A stretch of DNA of 64,000 nt from Basilea psittacipulmonis DSM 24701 (lineage in GTDB: Bacteria; Pseudomonadota; Gammaproteobacteria; Burkholderiales; Burkholderiaceae_B): assembly GCF_000743945.1 (NCBI RefSeq), contig NZ_CP009238.1, positions 1,240,001-1,304,000 on the forward strand. The letters run 5' to 3'. Within the stretch, counting starts at the first letter, position 1. Each line of letters opens with the position of its first letter. The position numbers and the translations under genes were made by a program. Positions 35,295 to 43,993 of this stretch are shown piece by piece. Under the pieces are notes generated by a model. That model was not told the DNA's origin, did not search any database, and was given only the letters and a program-made list of their open reading frames with translations.

Positions 35295-35719
35295 TGGCAA
35301 GAAGAAAAACCACCTCTCGCTTAAAAAGTGAGATGAATGTTGTTCCGTACATCGATGTCATGTTGGTGCTTTTGGTGATTTTTATGGTGACCGCCCCGCT
35401 TTTAGTAGCAGGAAACATCAAACTCCCTTCCATGGGACAAGCTGGCACGATTCCTAGCCAACCTATTGAGATTCAGGTGGCTCAAAATGGTTCTTTATCC
35501 ATTCGACTTAGGGAAGCAGGACAAGACTTCATCCGCACTAATAAAGAGGATTTATTGGCCCAAGTACGTGAACTACACCAACATAACAACCCTATTGTTA
35601 TTTCAGGTGACGGACGGGTCGCCTATGAAGAAGTTATCGCGTTGATGGATATGTTAAGAAAAGCGGGATATACCAATCTCGGCCTTTTGGTCAACCAAAA
35701 AGATCACGCCAATCATTAA
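35294..35719 (+). CDS. tolR: Tol-Pal system motor subunit TolR
   Basis: This 141-residue ExbD/TolR protein has one N-terminal membrane helix, MNVVPYIDVMLVLLVIFMVT. It carries the essential proton-carrying Asp in VPYIDVMLVLLV (about residue 22). A periplasmic dimerisation domain follows (VISGDGRVAYEEVIALMDML). The start overlaps the tolQ stop by one base and tolA follows after 10 bases. Confidence 0.96.
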   Translation: MARRKTTSRLKSEMNVVPYIDVMLVLLVIFMVTAPLLVAGNIKLPSMGQAGTIPSQPIEIQVAQNGSLSIRLREAGQDFIRTNKEDLLAQVRELHQHNNPIVISGDGRVAYEEVIALMDMLRKAGYTNLGLLVNQKDHANH

Positions 35720-35729
35720 TTAAAGCAGT

Positions 35730-36878
35730 ATGAATCGTTATCACAAAGACCTATCATACAAAGAAGATACACAGCGAGGGTTTTTCATCGCCTTAGGTAT
35801 TCATGTTGCTTTAATCATCAGCATCATTATCTTTAGTACCTTATCTTCAGAAACAGCTTCTGGTCCTGTTCAGGTCGAGCTTTGGACAGAAGGTCAAGAA
35901 CGTGTATTAGATACTCCCGCACTTTCTAGCGATCCGACACCTAGCGACATTGATACCCGTGTCACGCCTGATGAACCCTCACTTCCTGATTCTGAACCTA
36001 CTGAACAAGCGGTTCAAACACCTACACCTGTTACTTCATCAAACGATGCCGTACCACCAGAAAGCAGTCAATCGCCTACGATAGAACCTCCTGCTGCTGT
36101 GACGACACCGCCTTTGCCCGTGAATCAAGAAGCAGATATTGCATTAGAAAAAGCACGTCAAGCGTTAGAAAAGGAACGTCTTGCCCAAGAAAAAGCCGCA
36201 CTTGAAGCACAACGTCAAGCTGAACAAAAAGCACGCGAAGAAAAATTACGTCAAGAACGTGAAGCCAAGCGTCTGGCTCAAGAAAATGCAAAAGCCGAAC
36301 GTGAGGCACAACGCCTAGCTGAGCAACAAGCCAAAGAAGAAAAATTACGTCAAGAACGCGAAGCCAAGCGTCTAGCGGAACAAAAAGCGAAAGCCGAGCA
36401 AGAGGCCAAACGCCTAGCCGAACAAAAAGCCCAAGAAGAAAAATTACGTCAAGAACGTGAAGCCAAGCGTCTGGCGGAGCAAAAAGCGAAAGCCGAGAAA
36501 GCAAAAGCTGAACGTGAAGCAGCTGCTTTGCGTGCGGCGATGCGAGGCACAGCAACCTCAGTAGCAGGTATTGCAGGTGGCGTGAATGATAAAAATCAAT
36601 TAGGCGGTGCTGGTGGGACTTCCGATTACCAAAGAGCGGTACAATCTTGTGTACAGCCCCATCTCATTTTTAATGGTGGCACAAATTTACAGTTACGTTA
36701 TCGTGTTTATCTTGATGAACAAAGACATCCGATAAGAACTGAAATTACCAGACGTTCAGGTAATCCAGCCTTTGATCGTGCGGTCCAAAATGCGTTGATG
36801 GCATGTGACCCTTATCCCCCATCAAAAGAGCCTGTGCCTGTTATTAACGGCATCTATAAATATAAACCTATCCAATAA
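35730..36878 (+). CDS. tolA: Tol-Pal system protein TolA
   Basis: This 382-residue protein spans the periplasm. One N-terminal membrane helix (FIALGIHVALIISIIIFSTL) is followed by a Pro/Thr/Ser-rich stretch (about 60-125). A long Lys/Glu/Arg/Ala coiled coil spans about 130-270. The C-terminal domain (DYQRAVQSCVQPHLIFNGG to the end) binds Pal and TolB. The coiled coil contains three copies of a 33-codon repeat (start points 36237, 36336 and 36435, period exactly 99 bases) with EEKLRQEREAKRLA as the core. Such DNA repeats can expand or contract in frame. The operon position between tolR and tolB is standard. Confidence 0.94.
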   Translation: MNRYHKDLSYKEDTQRGFFIALGIHVALIISIIIFSTLSSETASGPVQVELWTEGQERVLDTPALSSDPTPSDIDTRVTPDEPSLPDSEPTEQAVQTPTPVTSSNDAVPPESSQSPTIEPPAAVTTPPLPVNQEADIALEKARQALEKERLAQEKAALEAQRQAEQKAREEKLRQEREAKRLAQENAKAEREAQRLAEQQAKEEKLRQEREAKRLAEQKAKAEQEAKRLAEQKAQEEKLRQEREAKRLAEQKAKAEKAKAEREAAALRAAMRGTATSVAGIAGGVNDKNQLGGAGGTSDYQRAVQSCVQPHLIFNGGTNLQLRYRVYLDEQRHPIRTEITRRSGNPAFDRAVQNALMACDPYPPSKEPVPVINGIYKYKPIQ

Positions 36879-36889
36879 GGAATTTTGAT

Positions 36890-38122
36890 ATGAAGAAAAT
36901 TTATCAATACCTCCTAGCCTTTATGATTACGCTGTTTTACAGTGCATCCTATGCGAATGTAACCGTCAATCTCCAAGGACAAGGTCAGGCTCAAGCGATT
37001 CCTATTACCATTTCTTCTTTTGATGGTGACACCACTCAAGTTATCAGCCAAGTACTGGCTAATGATTTAACTCATTCAGGACAGTTTGAAGTGTTTAAAC
37101 TCGAGCAAGTGATTAATGGCAATCATCTGCCACAAAGCACTCACTACGTGGTTTCTGGTGAATATAATGGTCGTCAAGCTACTCTGACACTTTGGGACAG
37201 TAGTTCTAAAACGGCTATTGCACGTTTTCACTCGAATCGACAAAACCTACGCCAATTAGCTCATGAACTTTCTGATCAGGTTTACCAAACTCTAACAGGT
37301 GTTCAAGGCATTTTCAGTACAAAAATTGCTTACACCATCGGCAATACCTTGTATTTAGCAGATTATGATGGCGATAATGCTCAAATCGTGGTTCAAGCAA
37401 CCGCACCGATTCTTTCGCCTGCTTGGTCTCCAGATGGTGCTTACCTAGCTTACACCAGTTTAGAATTAGATAAACCTGTCGTATTTACGATTAATTTACA
37501 TACAGGTGAACGCAAAATCGTTGCCAATTTTAAAGGCAATAATAGTGCACCAGCATGGTCGCCAGATGGGCAAACTCTAGCGGTTGCACTCAGTGGTGAT
37601 GCGATTTCCAATATCTATCTTATCGCAGCTAATGGTTCAAGCAGTAAACCCCAAAAATTAACCTACACCAGCGAAATCGACACTGAACCTGTATTTTTCC
37701 CTAATAACTCAGGCATTATCTTCACGAGTGACCGTAGCGGTTCGGCCCAAATTTACCGTACAGGCCTAACACCTAACGGATTAGCTAGTCGATTAACCTA
37801 TTCAGGCACTAAAAACATCAATCCTGCCATTTCTTCTGATGGCACTAAAATCGCCTACTCTAGCTTGAGAAACGGACATTATGTCATTGCCGTTCAACCC
37901 ATTGGCGGCACCTATTCAAACGTTTTAACCGATGGCGATCTAGACCTATCGCCTACTTTCTCACCCAACAATATGCAAATATTGTATTTAGATAATGGAC
38001 AATTAAGTTTAGTGAGCCTTGACGGTAACTATCATTATCGTTTTCCATTGATGAATAACATCAGTAGCGTAGCGTGGGGACCTTATGCTACGTCATCATT
38101 TACCAACTCATCTAGCCAATAA
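36890..38122 (+). CDS. tolB: Tol-Pal system beta-propeller protein TolB
   Basis: This 410-residue periplasmic protein has a signal peptide (YLLAFMITLFYSASYA, cleavage near residue 22). It has the N-terminal domain that binds TolA and a six-bladed propeller with repeated blades (LSPAWSPDGAYLAYTS, SAPAWSPDGQTLAVAL, INPAISSDGTKIAYSS, LSPTFSPNNMQILYLD). It binds Pal and peptidoglycan-linked partners. An AAGGA site is 7 bases before the ATG. The gene lies 11 bases after tolA and 17 before pal. Confidence 0.96.
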   Translation: MKKIYQYLLAFMITLFYSASYANVTVNLQGQGQAQAIPITISSFDGDTTQVISQVLANDLTHSGQFEVFKLEQVINGNHLPQSTHYVVSGEYNGRQATLTLWDSSSKTAIARFHSNRQNLRQLAHELSDQVYQTLTGVQGIFSTKIAYTIGNTLYLADYDGDNAQIVVQATAPILSPAWSPDGAYLAYTSLELDKPVVFTINLHTGERKIVANFKGNNSAPAWSPDGQTLAVALSGDAISNIYLIAANGSSSKPQKLTYTSEIDTEPVFFPNNSGIIFTSDRSGSAQIYRTGLTPNGLASRLTYSGTKNINPAISSDGTKIAYSSLRNGHYVIAVQPIGGTYSNVLTDGDLDLSPTFSPNNMQILYLDNGQLSLVSLDGNYHYRFPLMNNISSVAWGPYATSSFTNSSSQ

Positions 38123-38139
38123 TATTTTTGGAGTATATT

Positions 38140-38631
38140 ATGAAAAATTTTATCCGCATTGCACTTTTATCCGCAGTTGGAATCGGCCTCGTCGCATGTA
38201 GTACAACAGGTTCATCTAATGCTAACGACACCGCTTATTACACGGATGCAAATGGTAATCGCATTATCTTGGATCCATTTAATCCTCAAAGTCCGCTTTA
38301 CCAAGAAAAATCAGTGTATTTTGGTTACGATCAATATACCGTTAGCCCTCAATATCAAAACATTCTTCAGCTTCATGCTACTTACCTTTCTCGTCATCCT
38401 CAACAAAAAGTCAGAATCTCTGGCAATACCGATGCACGTGGAAGCGTAGAATATAACTTGGGTTTAGGACAACGTCGTTCCGTTGCTGTCAGAAACATTC
38501 TTGTACAATACGGAGCATCGCCTTTGCAAATTGAAGCGATTAGTTTTGGTAAATCAAAACCAAAAGCATTTGGACATACTGAACAAGACTATGCTGAAAA
38601 CCGTCGTGCAGACATTACTTATATTCAATAA
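38140..38631 (+). CDS. pal: Peptidoglycan-associated lipoprotein Pal
   Basis: This outer-membrane lipoprotein of about 163 residues starts at the ATG at 38140, which has TGGAG 7 bases before it; the upstream ATG at 38128 lacks a site. Lipobox LVAC has the lipidated cysteine at residue 20. The C-terminal OmpA-like domain (SVYFGYDQYTVSP, then GNTDARGSVEYNLGLGQRRS) binds meso-diaminopimelate of peptidoglycan. It anchors the outer membrane to the wall and completes the Tol complex. Confidence 0.96.
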   Translation: MKNFIRIALLSAVGIGLVACSTTGSSNANDTAYYTDANGNRIILDPFNPQSPLYQEKSVYFGYDQYTVSPQYQNILQLHATYLSRHPQQKVRISGNTDARGSVEYNLGLGQRRSVAVRNILVQYGASPLQIEAISFGKSKPKAFGHTEQDYAENRRADITYIQ

Positions 38632-38642
38632 GGAATTTATTC

Positions 38643-39299
38643 ATGATGCCATTTTATAAAAAACTATTATTTTCAAGTTGTGCTTGCCTATTATTGTCGC
38701 CTGTTGCTCATGCTTTTGTAGAGGACAGTGATGCACGTCGTGCTATTTTAGAATTGCGTGCTCAAATGCGCCAAAGTCAGTTAGCACGTGCAGAATTACA
38801 AAACCAGATCCAAGCCCTACAACAAGAAGTAGCTAATCTTCGCGGTATGGTTGAATCTTCACAAGGTCAATCACTTAACAGCGATGCTAGTTTAAACAGT
38901 GTGAACAACCCACAAGTAGGCGATCCACAACAACAGCAATCTTATGATCAAGCCATGGACTTGTATCGTCAAGGACTGTACACACAAGCGGCTAATGCTT
39001 TTTCTAGTTTTAGCAAACAGTACACCTCAAGTCCATTAACGCCAAAAGCCATGTTCTATGAAGGTAGTGCTCGTTATGCTAGCAAGGATTACAAAAATGC
39101 AATCGCAGTGTTAAACAATGTGGTCAGTTCATTCCCAAATGATAGCACCGCACCAGACGCATTATTAGTCGTTGCTGCGGCCCAAGTAGAACTTAATCAG
39201 ATTAAAGATGCCAAACAAACTTTATTACGCATCCAGAAGTTCTACCCGAATACTGCCGCCTCTGATACAGCCACTGAACGCTTAAAATACTTCAAATAA
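38643..39299 (+). CDS. cpoB: Cell division coordinator CpoB (YbgF)
   Basis: This 218-residue periplasmic protein starts with a signal peptide (LLFSSCACLLLSPVAHA, cleavage near residue 24). An N-terminal coiled coil follows (ELRAQMRQSQLARAELQNQI), which trimerises in relatives. Residues about 100-215 are three TPR units (YDQAMDLYRQGLYTQAANAF and similar). It links Tol-Pal action to peptidoglycan synthesis in E. coli. Its stop TAA shares one base with the start of the next gene. Confidence 0.94.
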   Translation: MMPFYKKLLFSSCACLLLSPVAHAFVEDSDARRAILELRAQMRQSQLARAELQNQIQALQQEVANLRGMVESSQGQSLNSDASLNSVNNPQVGDPQQQQSYDQAMDLYRQGLYTQAANAFSSFSKQYTSSPLTPKAMFYEGSARYASKDYKNAIAVLNNVVSSFPNDSTAPDALLVVAAAQVELNQIKDAKQTLLRIQKFYPNTAASDTATERLKYFK

Positions 39300-40120
39300 T
39301 GAGCAACACCGCTGAAAAACTAGATTTTTTTCATACAGAAGATAACAGCCCACTCTTTTTCCAACAAATGGGAGAAGGTGAGGCTGTTATACTCATTCAT
39401 GGATCTTTGTGTGATTATCGTTATTGGCGAACTCAAACACCCGTACTGAGCGAATCTTACCGTATCATCGTTCCCAGCCTACGTTATTATTGGCCGAATC
39501 ATCGAAATGTTGATTTATCGCTTAACACGATAGTTCCTGCGTTTTCGATTGCTCAACATGCTCAAGACATCCTTGCTTTAATGGATCATCTTAACCTTGA
39601 GAAAGCTCATATTTTAGGGCATTCACGTGGTGGAGTCGTGGCGTTAAAACTTGCTTTTGATCATCCCGAACGCGTCCAATCGCTTATTTTAGCTGAACCG
39701 GGGTTAAGAAAAGATCTTAATCACCAAACGTGGCAAAGTGAGGCGTGGAGCCAAATTCAACAAGGTAATATCGATGCAGGTCTTCAACAATTTATCAATC
39801 AAGTGTCTGGGCCTCACACTTGGGAGAAAATGGTTTCATGGTTTAAAAATATGGCTAGAGACAACGCTCACACTCTACAATGGCAATATCAAGAACCCTT
39901 TCTAGATATTCAAGACAAGTCGCTACAAACCCTAACCATCCCAACCTTATTACTAGGTGGTAGCCTATCTCCAAGCCCCTTTCCAGAGATATTAGAACGA
40001 TTAGCCACCCATCTTCCCATTCATGAACAATACACCATCGAACACGCCTCACATGGACTTAACCTATCCCACGCAAAAACCTTTAACCAACATGTTTTAA
40101 CGTGGTTGACACAGTTCTAA
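39299..40120 (+). CDS. Alpha/beta-fold hydrolase
   Basis: This 273-residue hydrolase has the nucleophile elbow GHSRGG (Ser near residue 109) and the oxyanion region VILIHGSLCDYRYW. An acid near LLGGSLSPS and a late histidine in EHASHGLNLS complete the likely triad. The substrate cannot be predicted. It starts within the cpoB stop (TAATG) and is probably co-transcribed with tol-pal, which is not a usual member. Its stop overlaps the stop of convergent trpF by a few bases. Confidence 0.82.
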   Translation: MSNTAEKLDFFHTEDNSPLFFQQMGEGEAVILIHGSLCDYRYWRTQTPVLSESYRIIVPSLRYYWPNHRNVDLSLNTIVPAFSIAQHAQDILALMDHLNLEKAHILGHSRGGVVALKLAFDHPERVQSLILAEPGLRKDLNHQTWQSEAWSQIQQGNIDAGLQQFINQVSGPHTWEKMVSWFKNMARDNAHTLQWQYQEPFLDIQDKSLQTLTIPTLLLGGSLSPSPFPEILERLATHLPIHEQYTIEHASHGLNLSHAKTFNQHVLTWLTQF

Positions 40121-40773
40121 CCCCTGAACGAAACAGCATGCACGGCATCCATTAAGGCTTTTACTTTGTCAGGGTCTTTCACGCCTTTTTCACTTTCCAC
40201 GGCACTGCTTAGATCCACGGCATACGGTTGTAGTCGTTTGACAATCTGCGGGATATTATTTGCATTAACGCCACCTGCAATAATGCGTTGGTGCTGGGGA
40301 ATCGCATCTAACACCGCTTCAAGCAAAGCATGATCAAATGTTTTTCCCTGTCCACCATAATGTTGACCTGCAGGTGCATCAAAAATAAACGCTTGGGCAT
40401 GAGGATATTGAGACAAGGTATGTCGAATATCACTAGGAGTCGTCATTCCATGCGATCCTACGGGCAAAGCACGTATATAAGGATAATGAAATTGTTCACA
40501 AAATGCCGGTGTCTCATCTCCGTGAAATTGGATATAGCTGGGTCTTAGACGCTCAATCACTTCTTTGACCTCATTAACGCTAGGATTCACCATCAACGCC
40601 ACCGTGCTCATCCACACGGGACAAGCCTCTTTTATCACTATCGCTTCTTCAAGTGACACCGCACGAGGACTTTTCTCATAAAGCACTAAGCCAATGGCAT
40701 CAGCCCCCATGGAACTGACCATCATGGCTTGCTCTGGTGTACGAATCCCACAAATCTTAACCCTAAGTCGCAT
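40117..40773 (-). CDS. trpF: Phosphoribosylanthranilate isomerase
   Basis: This 218-residue TIM-barrel enzyme performs the third step of tryptophan synthesis. The catalytic Cys is in VKICGIRTPEQA (residue 8), and the catalytic Asp is in the later strand (FIFDAPAGQ). Phosphate-binding glycine segments are IIAGGVNANN and VDLSSAVESEKGVKD. In Bordetella relatives trpF is followed by trpBA; here the convergent hydrolase follows instead. The start is shared with the dctM-like stop (one-base overlap). No terminator is visible between the convergent genes. Confidence 0.95.
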   Translation of the reverse strand: MRLRVKICGIRTPEQAMMVSSMGADAIGLVLYEKSPRAVSLEEAIVIKEACPVWMSTVALMVNPSVNEVKEVIERLRPSYIQFHGDETPAFCEQFHYPYIRALPVGSHGMTTPSDIRHTLSQYPHAQAFIFDAPAGQHYGGQGKTFDHALLEAVLDAIPQHQRIIAGGVNANNIPQIVKRLQPYAVDLSSAVESEKGVKDPDKVKALMDAVHAVSFRG

Positions 40774-42416
40774 TAAAAGAAATCTCCAGCATCCGTATTG
40801 TAGTCATTTACAGGCTGTTCAATCTGAATGGTATTCGGATCGATTTTGGGTGCATCGTCCTTATAATGAGTCACCACAGAGGGAATAAACATCACGATTA
40901 ACACCATCAATAACTGAATCACGATAAACGCAATCGCTCCCTTATAAATATCACCAGTCGAAATACGTTTAATCAATTTACCTGTCACGGAATCAATATA
41001 ATCAGCCTTTGGAGCGACCGAACGCAAATAAAATAATGCAAAACCAAAAGGAGGATGAATAAATGATGTTTGCATATTAATGGCAATTAAAATACCAAAC
41101 CACACCAAATCGATCCCCATACTTTGAGCCACAGGTGCTAATAACGGCACCACGATAAAGGCCAACTCAAAGAAATCCAAGAAAAATGCCAAAAAGAAAA
41201 TAACAATACTCACGACAATTAAAAAGCCATAAACACCGCCTGGCAAACTACTAAATAAATGCTCTACCCATACTTGACCACCAAAACCAGTAAACGTCAA
41301 CGTAAAGATAGTCGATCCCACCAAAATAAACATACAAAAACTGGTAATTCTGGCGGTAGTGGACATGGCTTGTTGTAACAAATCGAAGTTAAGTCGTTTA
41401 CGTAACGTCGCCAAAATAATCGCACCGACAGCTCCCATCGCACCGCCCTCTGTTGGTGTTGCGATACCAATAAAAATTGTCCCTAATACAAGGAAAATTA
41501 AAAACAACGGTGGAATCATTACAAACACTGAACGTTCAGCTAACTTAGATAAAAAGCCTAGTTTTAAGAAACGATTCAGTAAAGCAAACACAAAAGCGAC
41601 TATTCCCCATAACAATAGGCTGGTAACCACGCGTTGATCAAGTGGTGCACTTGAATCCATCAACCATTTGTCTAGGAAATAAGCCACCACAGCCGACACT
41701 AATGTCAAGACACCCAAAGAACGAACACCACGAGAGCCATTGGGTTCTTGGTAAATACGATGTTCATCAGGAAGTGCTGGTACGGTGGTAGGACGGAAAA
41801 TCGCATTAAAAATAATATATAAAATATAAGCACCCGCTAACATTAAACCTGGTAGCATGGCACCGCGATACATATTACCGACAGATGTTCCCACCTGATC
41901 TGCCAAAACAATCAATACCAAGGACGGAGGAATAATCTGCGATAACGCACCAGAAGCAGCGATGACACCTGTTGCAATACTTCGGTTGTATTGATAACGA
42001 AGCATAATGGGAAGCGAAATTAATCCCATAGAAATCACAGAAGCAGATACCACCCCAGTTGTTGCCGCTAACATGGCACCAACGATGACAACAGCAATAG
42101 CAAGTCCACCACGCAAAGAACCAAAAATCTGACCGATGGTTTCGAGTAGATCTTCAGCCATTTTCGATCGTTCTAACACCAACCCCATCAACGTGAAAAA
42201 AGGCACCGCTAATAAAGAATCATTAGCGACAATGCCAAAAATACGTTCTGGTAAGGCTTGCAAAAATGCGAAAGAAAAAGCTCCTGTCGCAATACCTAAA
42301 AAACAATATAACAAACCATTTGCCGCCAAAGAAAAGGCAACAGGAAAGCCCATCAACAGTAAGCCAATTAGCGTTACAAACATGATCGGGGGCATATTAT
42401 TTAAAATAAAATCCAT
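40773..42416 (-). CDS. TRAP transporter, large permease subunit (DctM type)
   Basis: This 547-residue membrane protein has twelve or more hydrophobic helices. DctM signatures include NGLLYCFLGIATGAF, SLLAVPFFTLMGLVLERSKM, GGLAIAVVIVGAMLAATTGV and ATPTEGGAMGAVGAIILATL, and the late PPFGFALFYLRSVAP. It uses the sodium or proton gradient to import an organic acid delivered by a periplasmic DctP/TAXI protein. No binding-protein gene lies in the window. The insertion of residues about 205-290 makes it longer than DctM of Rhodobacter (about 440), as in the FcbT3/YiaN-like subgroup. Substrate unknown. Confidence 0.92.
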   Translation of the reverse strand: MDFILNNMPPIMFVTLIGLLLMGFPVAFSLAANGLLYCFLGIATGAFSFAFLQALPERIFGIVANDSLLAVPFFTLMGLVLERSKMAEDLLETIGQIFGSLRGGLAIAVVIVGAMLAATTGVVSASVISMGLISLPIMLRYQYNRSIATGVIAASGALSQIIPPSLVLIVLADQVGTSVGNMYRGAMLPGLMLAGAYILYIIFNAIFRPTTVPALPDEHRIYQEPNGSRGVRSLGVLTLVSAVVAYFLDKWLMDSSAPLDQRVVTSLLLWGIVAFVFALLNRFLKLGFLSKLAERSVFVMIPPLFLIFLVLGTIFIGIATPTEGGAMGAVGAIILATLRKRLNFDLLQQAMSTTARITSFCMFILVGSTIFTLTFTGFGGQVWVEHLFSSLPGGVYGFLIVVSIVIFFLAFFLDFFELAFIVVPLLAPVAQSMGIDLVWFGILIAINMQTSFIHPPFGFALFYLRSVAPKADYIDSVTGKLIKRISTGDIYKGAIAFIVIQLLMVLIVMFIPSVVTHYKDDAPKIDPNTIQIEQPVNDYNTDAGDFF

Positions 42417-42434
42417 TTTCCTTATTCCTTTTTC

Positions 42435-43010
42435 TTATGATTTAATACTTTGAATTTCAGCTTCGATGGCTTCTTCTGCGGTTTCTCTTTGTAGCGGATC
42501 AGGCACCAACCCTTTTAAGTAAGCCACGCATTTAATTAAATGAGAAAAGGCTTGCAACTCTAGTAAGAAAAAGCCGACAGGAATTAACAGTTTCACTGGC
42601 CAGCGAATCAAACCACCAGAATTACTCGATAATTCCCCGCTGACAAAAGAATCCCAAAAAAACGGAATCGACAACCACACAATTAAAAAACAAATAGGAA
42701 TGAGGAAAAAGACCGTTCCTACAATATCAATATAAGTTTGCGTTTTTTTAGAAAACCGTTGAGACAAAATATCAACGCGTACATGTTCATTTTTAAGAAA
42801 CGTATAAGCGGCACCCAACAGGAAAATCGCACCAAACAAATACCATTGAATTTCAAGCCACGCATTAGAACTTTCATTAAAAAGCTTTCTTACGATAGCA
42901 TTTCCCGCACTAATGAGCACGACCAATAAGGCTAACCAGGTCACCACCACACCCATCATTGAATTCAATTTATCAATCAGTTTTGATATGTTGAGTAAAA
43001 ATTTCATCAT
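42435..43010 (-). CDS. TRAP transporter, small permease subunit (DctQ type)
   Basis: This 191-residue protein has four hydrophobic helices (ISKLIDKLNSMMGVVVTWLA to about residue 35, GAIFLLGAAYTFLKNEHVRV, FFLIPICFLIVWLSIPFFWD, VKLLIPVGFFLLELQAFSHL). The NEHVRVDIL segment is characteristic of DctQ. It pairs with the large subunit encoded 18 bases downstream. It starts 2 bases after truA, so the TRAP genes are inside the leu-asd-truA-trpF string. Confidence 0.9.
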   Translation of the reverse strand: MMKFLLNISKLIDKLNSMMGVVVTWLALLVVLISAGNAIVRKLFNESSNAWLEIQWYLFGAIFLLGAAYTFLKNEHVRVDILSQRFSKKTQTYIDIVGTVFFLIPICFLIVWLSIPFFWDSFVSGELSSNSGGLIRWPVKLLIPVGFFLLELQAFSHLIKCVAYLKGLVPDPLQRETAEEAIEAEIQSIKS

Positions 43011-43012
43011 GA

Positions 43013-43801
43013 TTACCAGTTTTTTCCAAATAATTTTTCTGTGTATAAATCGCTGGCTTGCCAGTCAGGATACCTTACATCTGACAAATACAAACCATCT
43101 GCCATAAAAGTGGGGGCTGCCAAGGAACGATTTTTTTGGTCTAATAAATCGCTTATCCATGAAACAGGCTTTCTGCCTTGTCCTACATATAATAAAGAAC
43201 CTATTAAATTCCTGACCATATGATGCAAAAACGCATTGGCTCTAAATTTAAAAATAAACAATGCACCATGTTGTTCAACACAGGCTTCATACATATGTTT
43301 AATCGGACTTTTAGCTTGACACTCAGATGCTCTAAACGAGGAAAAATCATGTTCTCCCACCAATCGTGTCATCGCCTCTTGTATTTTATGAACATCCAAA
43401 GGTCTAAATTCCCAACCAACAATTCCACGCCAAACGGGCATTCGAACAGGTTCATTACGCAAATAATAAAGATAAGAACGTTCTACGGCATCAAATCTGG
43501 CGTGAAAATCATCAGCTACGACTTTACTCCAATTAACTCGAATATCGGGCGGGAGATTAGCATTCACCCCTTTAATCCATGAATACAACGGTCTTTCAAC
43601 AGGCGAATCAAAATGAACAACTTGATTAAAAGCATGAACACCCGCATCGGTGCGACCTGCACAAATAACACGAATAGGGTGTTGTGTAAATAAACTCAAG
43701 CTTTGTTCCAAGCAATCCTGTATATTAGGCAAATCAGGCTGACTTTGCCAACCATGAAAATCCCGACCATTATATGAAATGCCCAGTGCCATACGTGGCA
43801 T
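43013..43801 (-). CDS. truA: tRNA pseudouridine(38-40) synthase
   Basis: This 262-residue enzyme modifies uridines 38-40 in the anticodon arm of many tRNAs. The catalytic Asp is D52 in GRTDAGVHAF. Other family segments are FHARFDAVERSYLYYL, FSSFRASECQAKSP and FLHHMVRNLIGSLLYVG. It lies between the small membrane protein (2-base gap) and the TRAP genes. Confidence 0.97.
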   Translation of the reverse strand: MPRMALGISYNGRDFHGWQSQPDLPNIQDCLEQSLSLFTQHPIRVICAGRTDAGVHAFNQVVHFDSPVERPLYSWIKGVNANLPPDIRVNWSKVVADDFHARFDAVERSYLYYLRNEPVRMPVWRGIVGWEFRPLDVHKIQEAMTRLVGEHDFSSFRASECQAKSPIKHMYEACVEQHGALFIFKFRANAFLHHMVRNLIGSLLYVGQGRKPVSWISDLLDQKNRSLAAPTFMADGLYLSDVRYPDWQASDLYTEKLFGKNW

Positions 43802-43803
43802 GA

Positions 43804-43992
43804 TCAGTCCTCATCTAAATCTAGATTAATCTTACTCATGCGTTCACGTAACTGTTCATCAGTCAGGGGTGTGGGTGGGTGTCGTTTCGTTTGAAGTAGC
43901 ATCCAAAAAAACACGATAAAAATAATAAAAATACCTGCAAAACAAAGTAATGAAACAGGTAACACACCCCAAGACATGATATGTTCAAGCAT
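43804..43992 (-). CDS. Small single-pass membrane protein (62 residues)
   Basis: The ATG at 43992 with GGAG 10 bases upstream gives 62 residues; the frame is open further into asd, but that part is antisense-like noise. One strong membrane helix (VLPVSLLCFAGIFIIFIVFF) is followed by a polar cytoplasmic tail (TPLTDEQLRERMSKINLDLD). It sits between asd and truA, where Bordetella relatives encode the large FimV-like protein. I see no LysM or other FimV part. It could be a leftover or an unrelated small protein. Family not recognised. Confidence 0.7.
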   Translation of the reverse strand: MLEHIMSWGVLPVSLLCFAGIFIIFIVFFWMLLQTKRHPPTPLTDEQLRERMSKINLDLDED

Positions 43993-43993
43993 T

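Noticed and set aside
36076..36555. 159-codon minus-strand frame opposite tolA
   Set aside because: It is the antisense shadow of the repetitive coiled-coil part of tolA.
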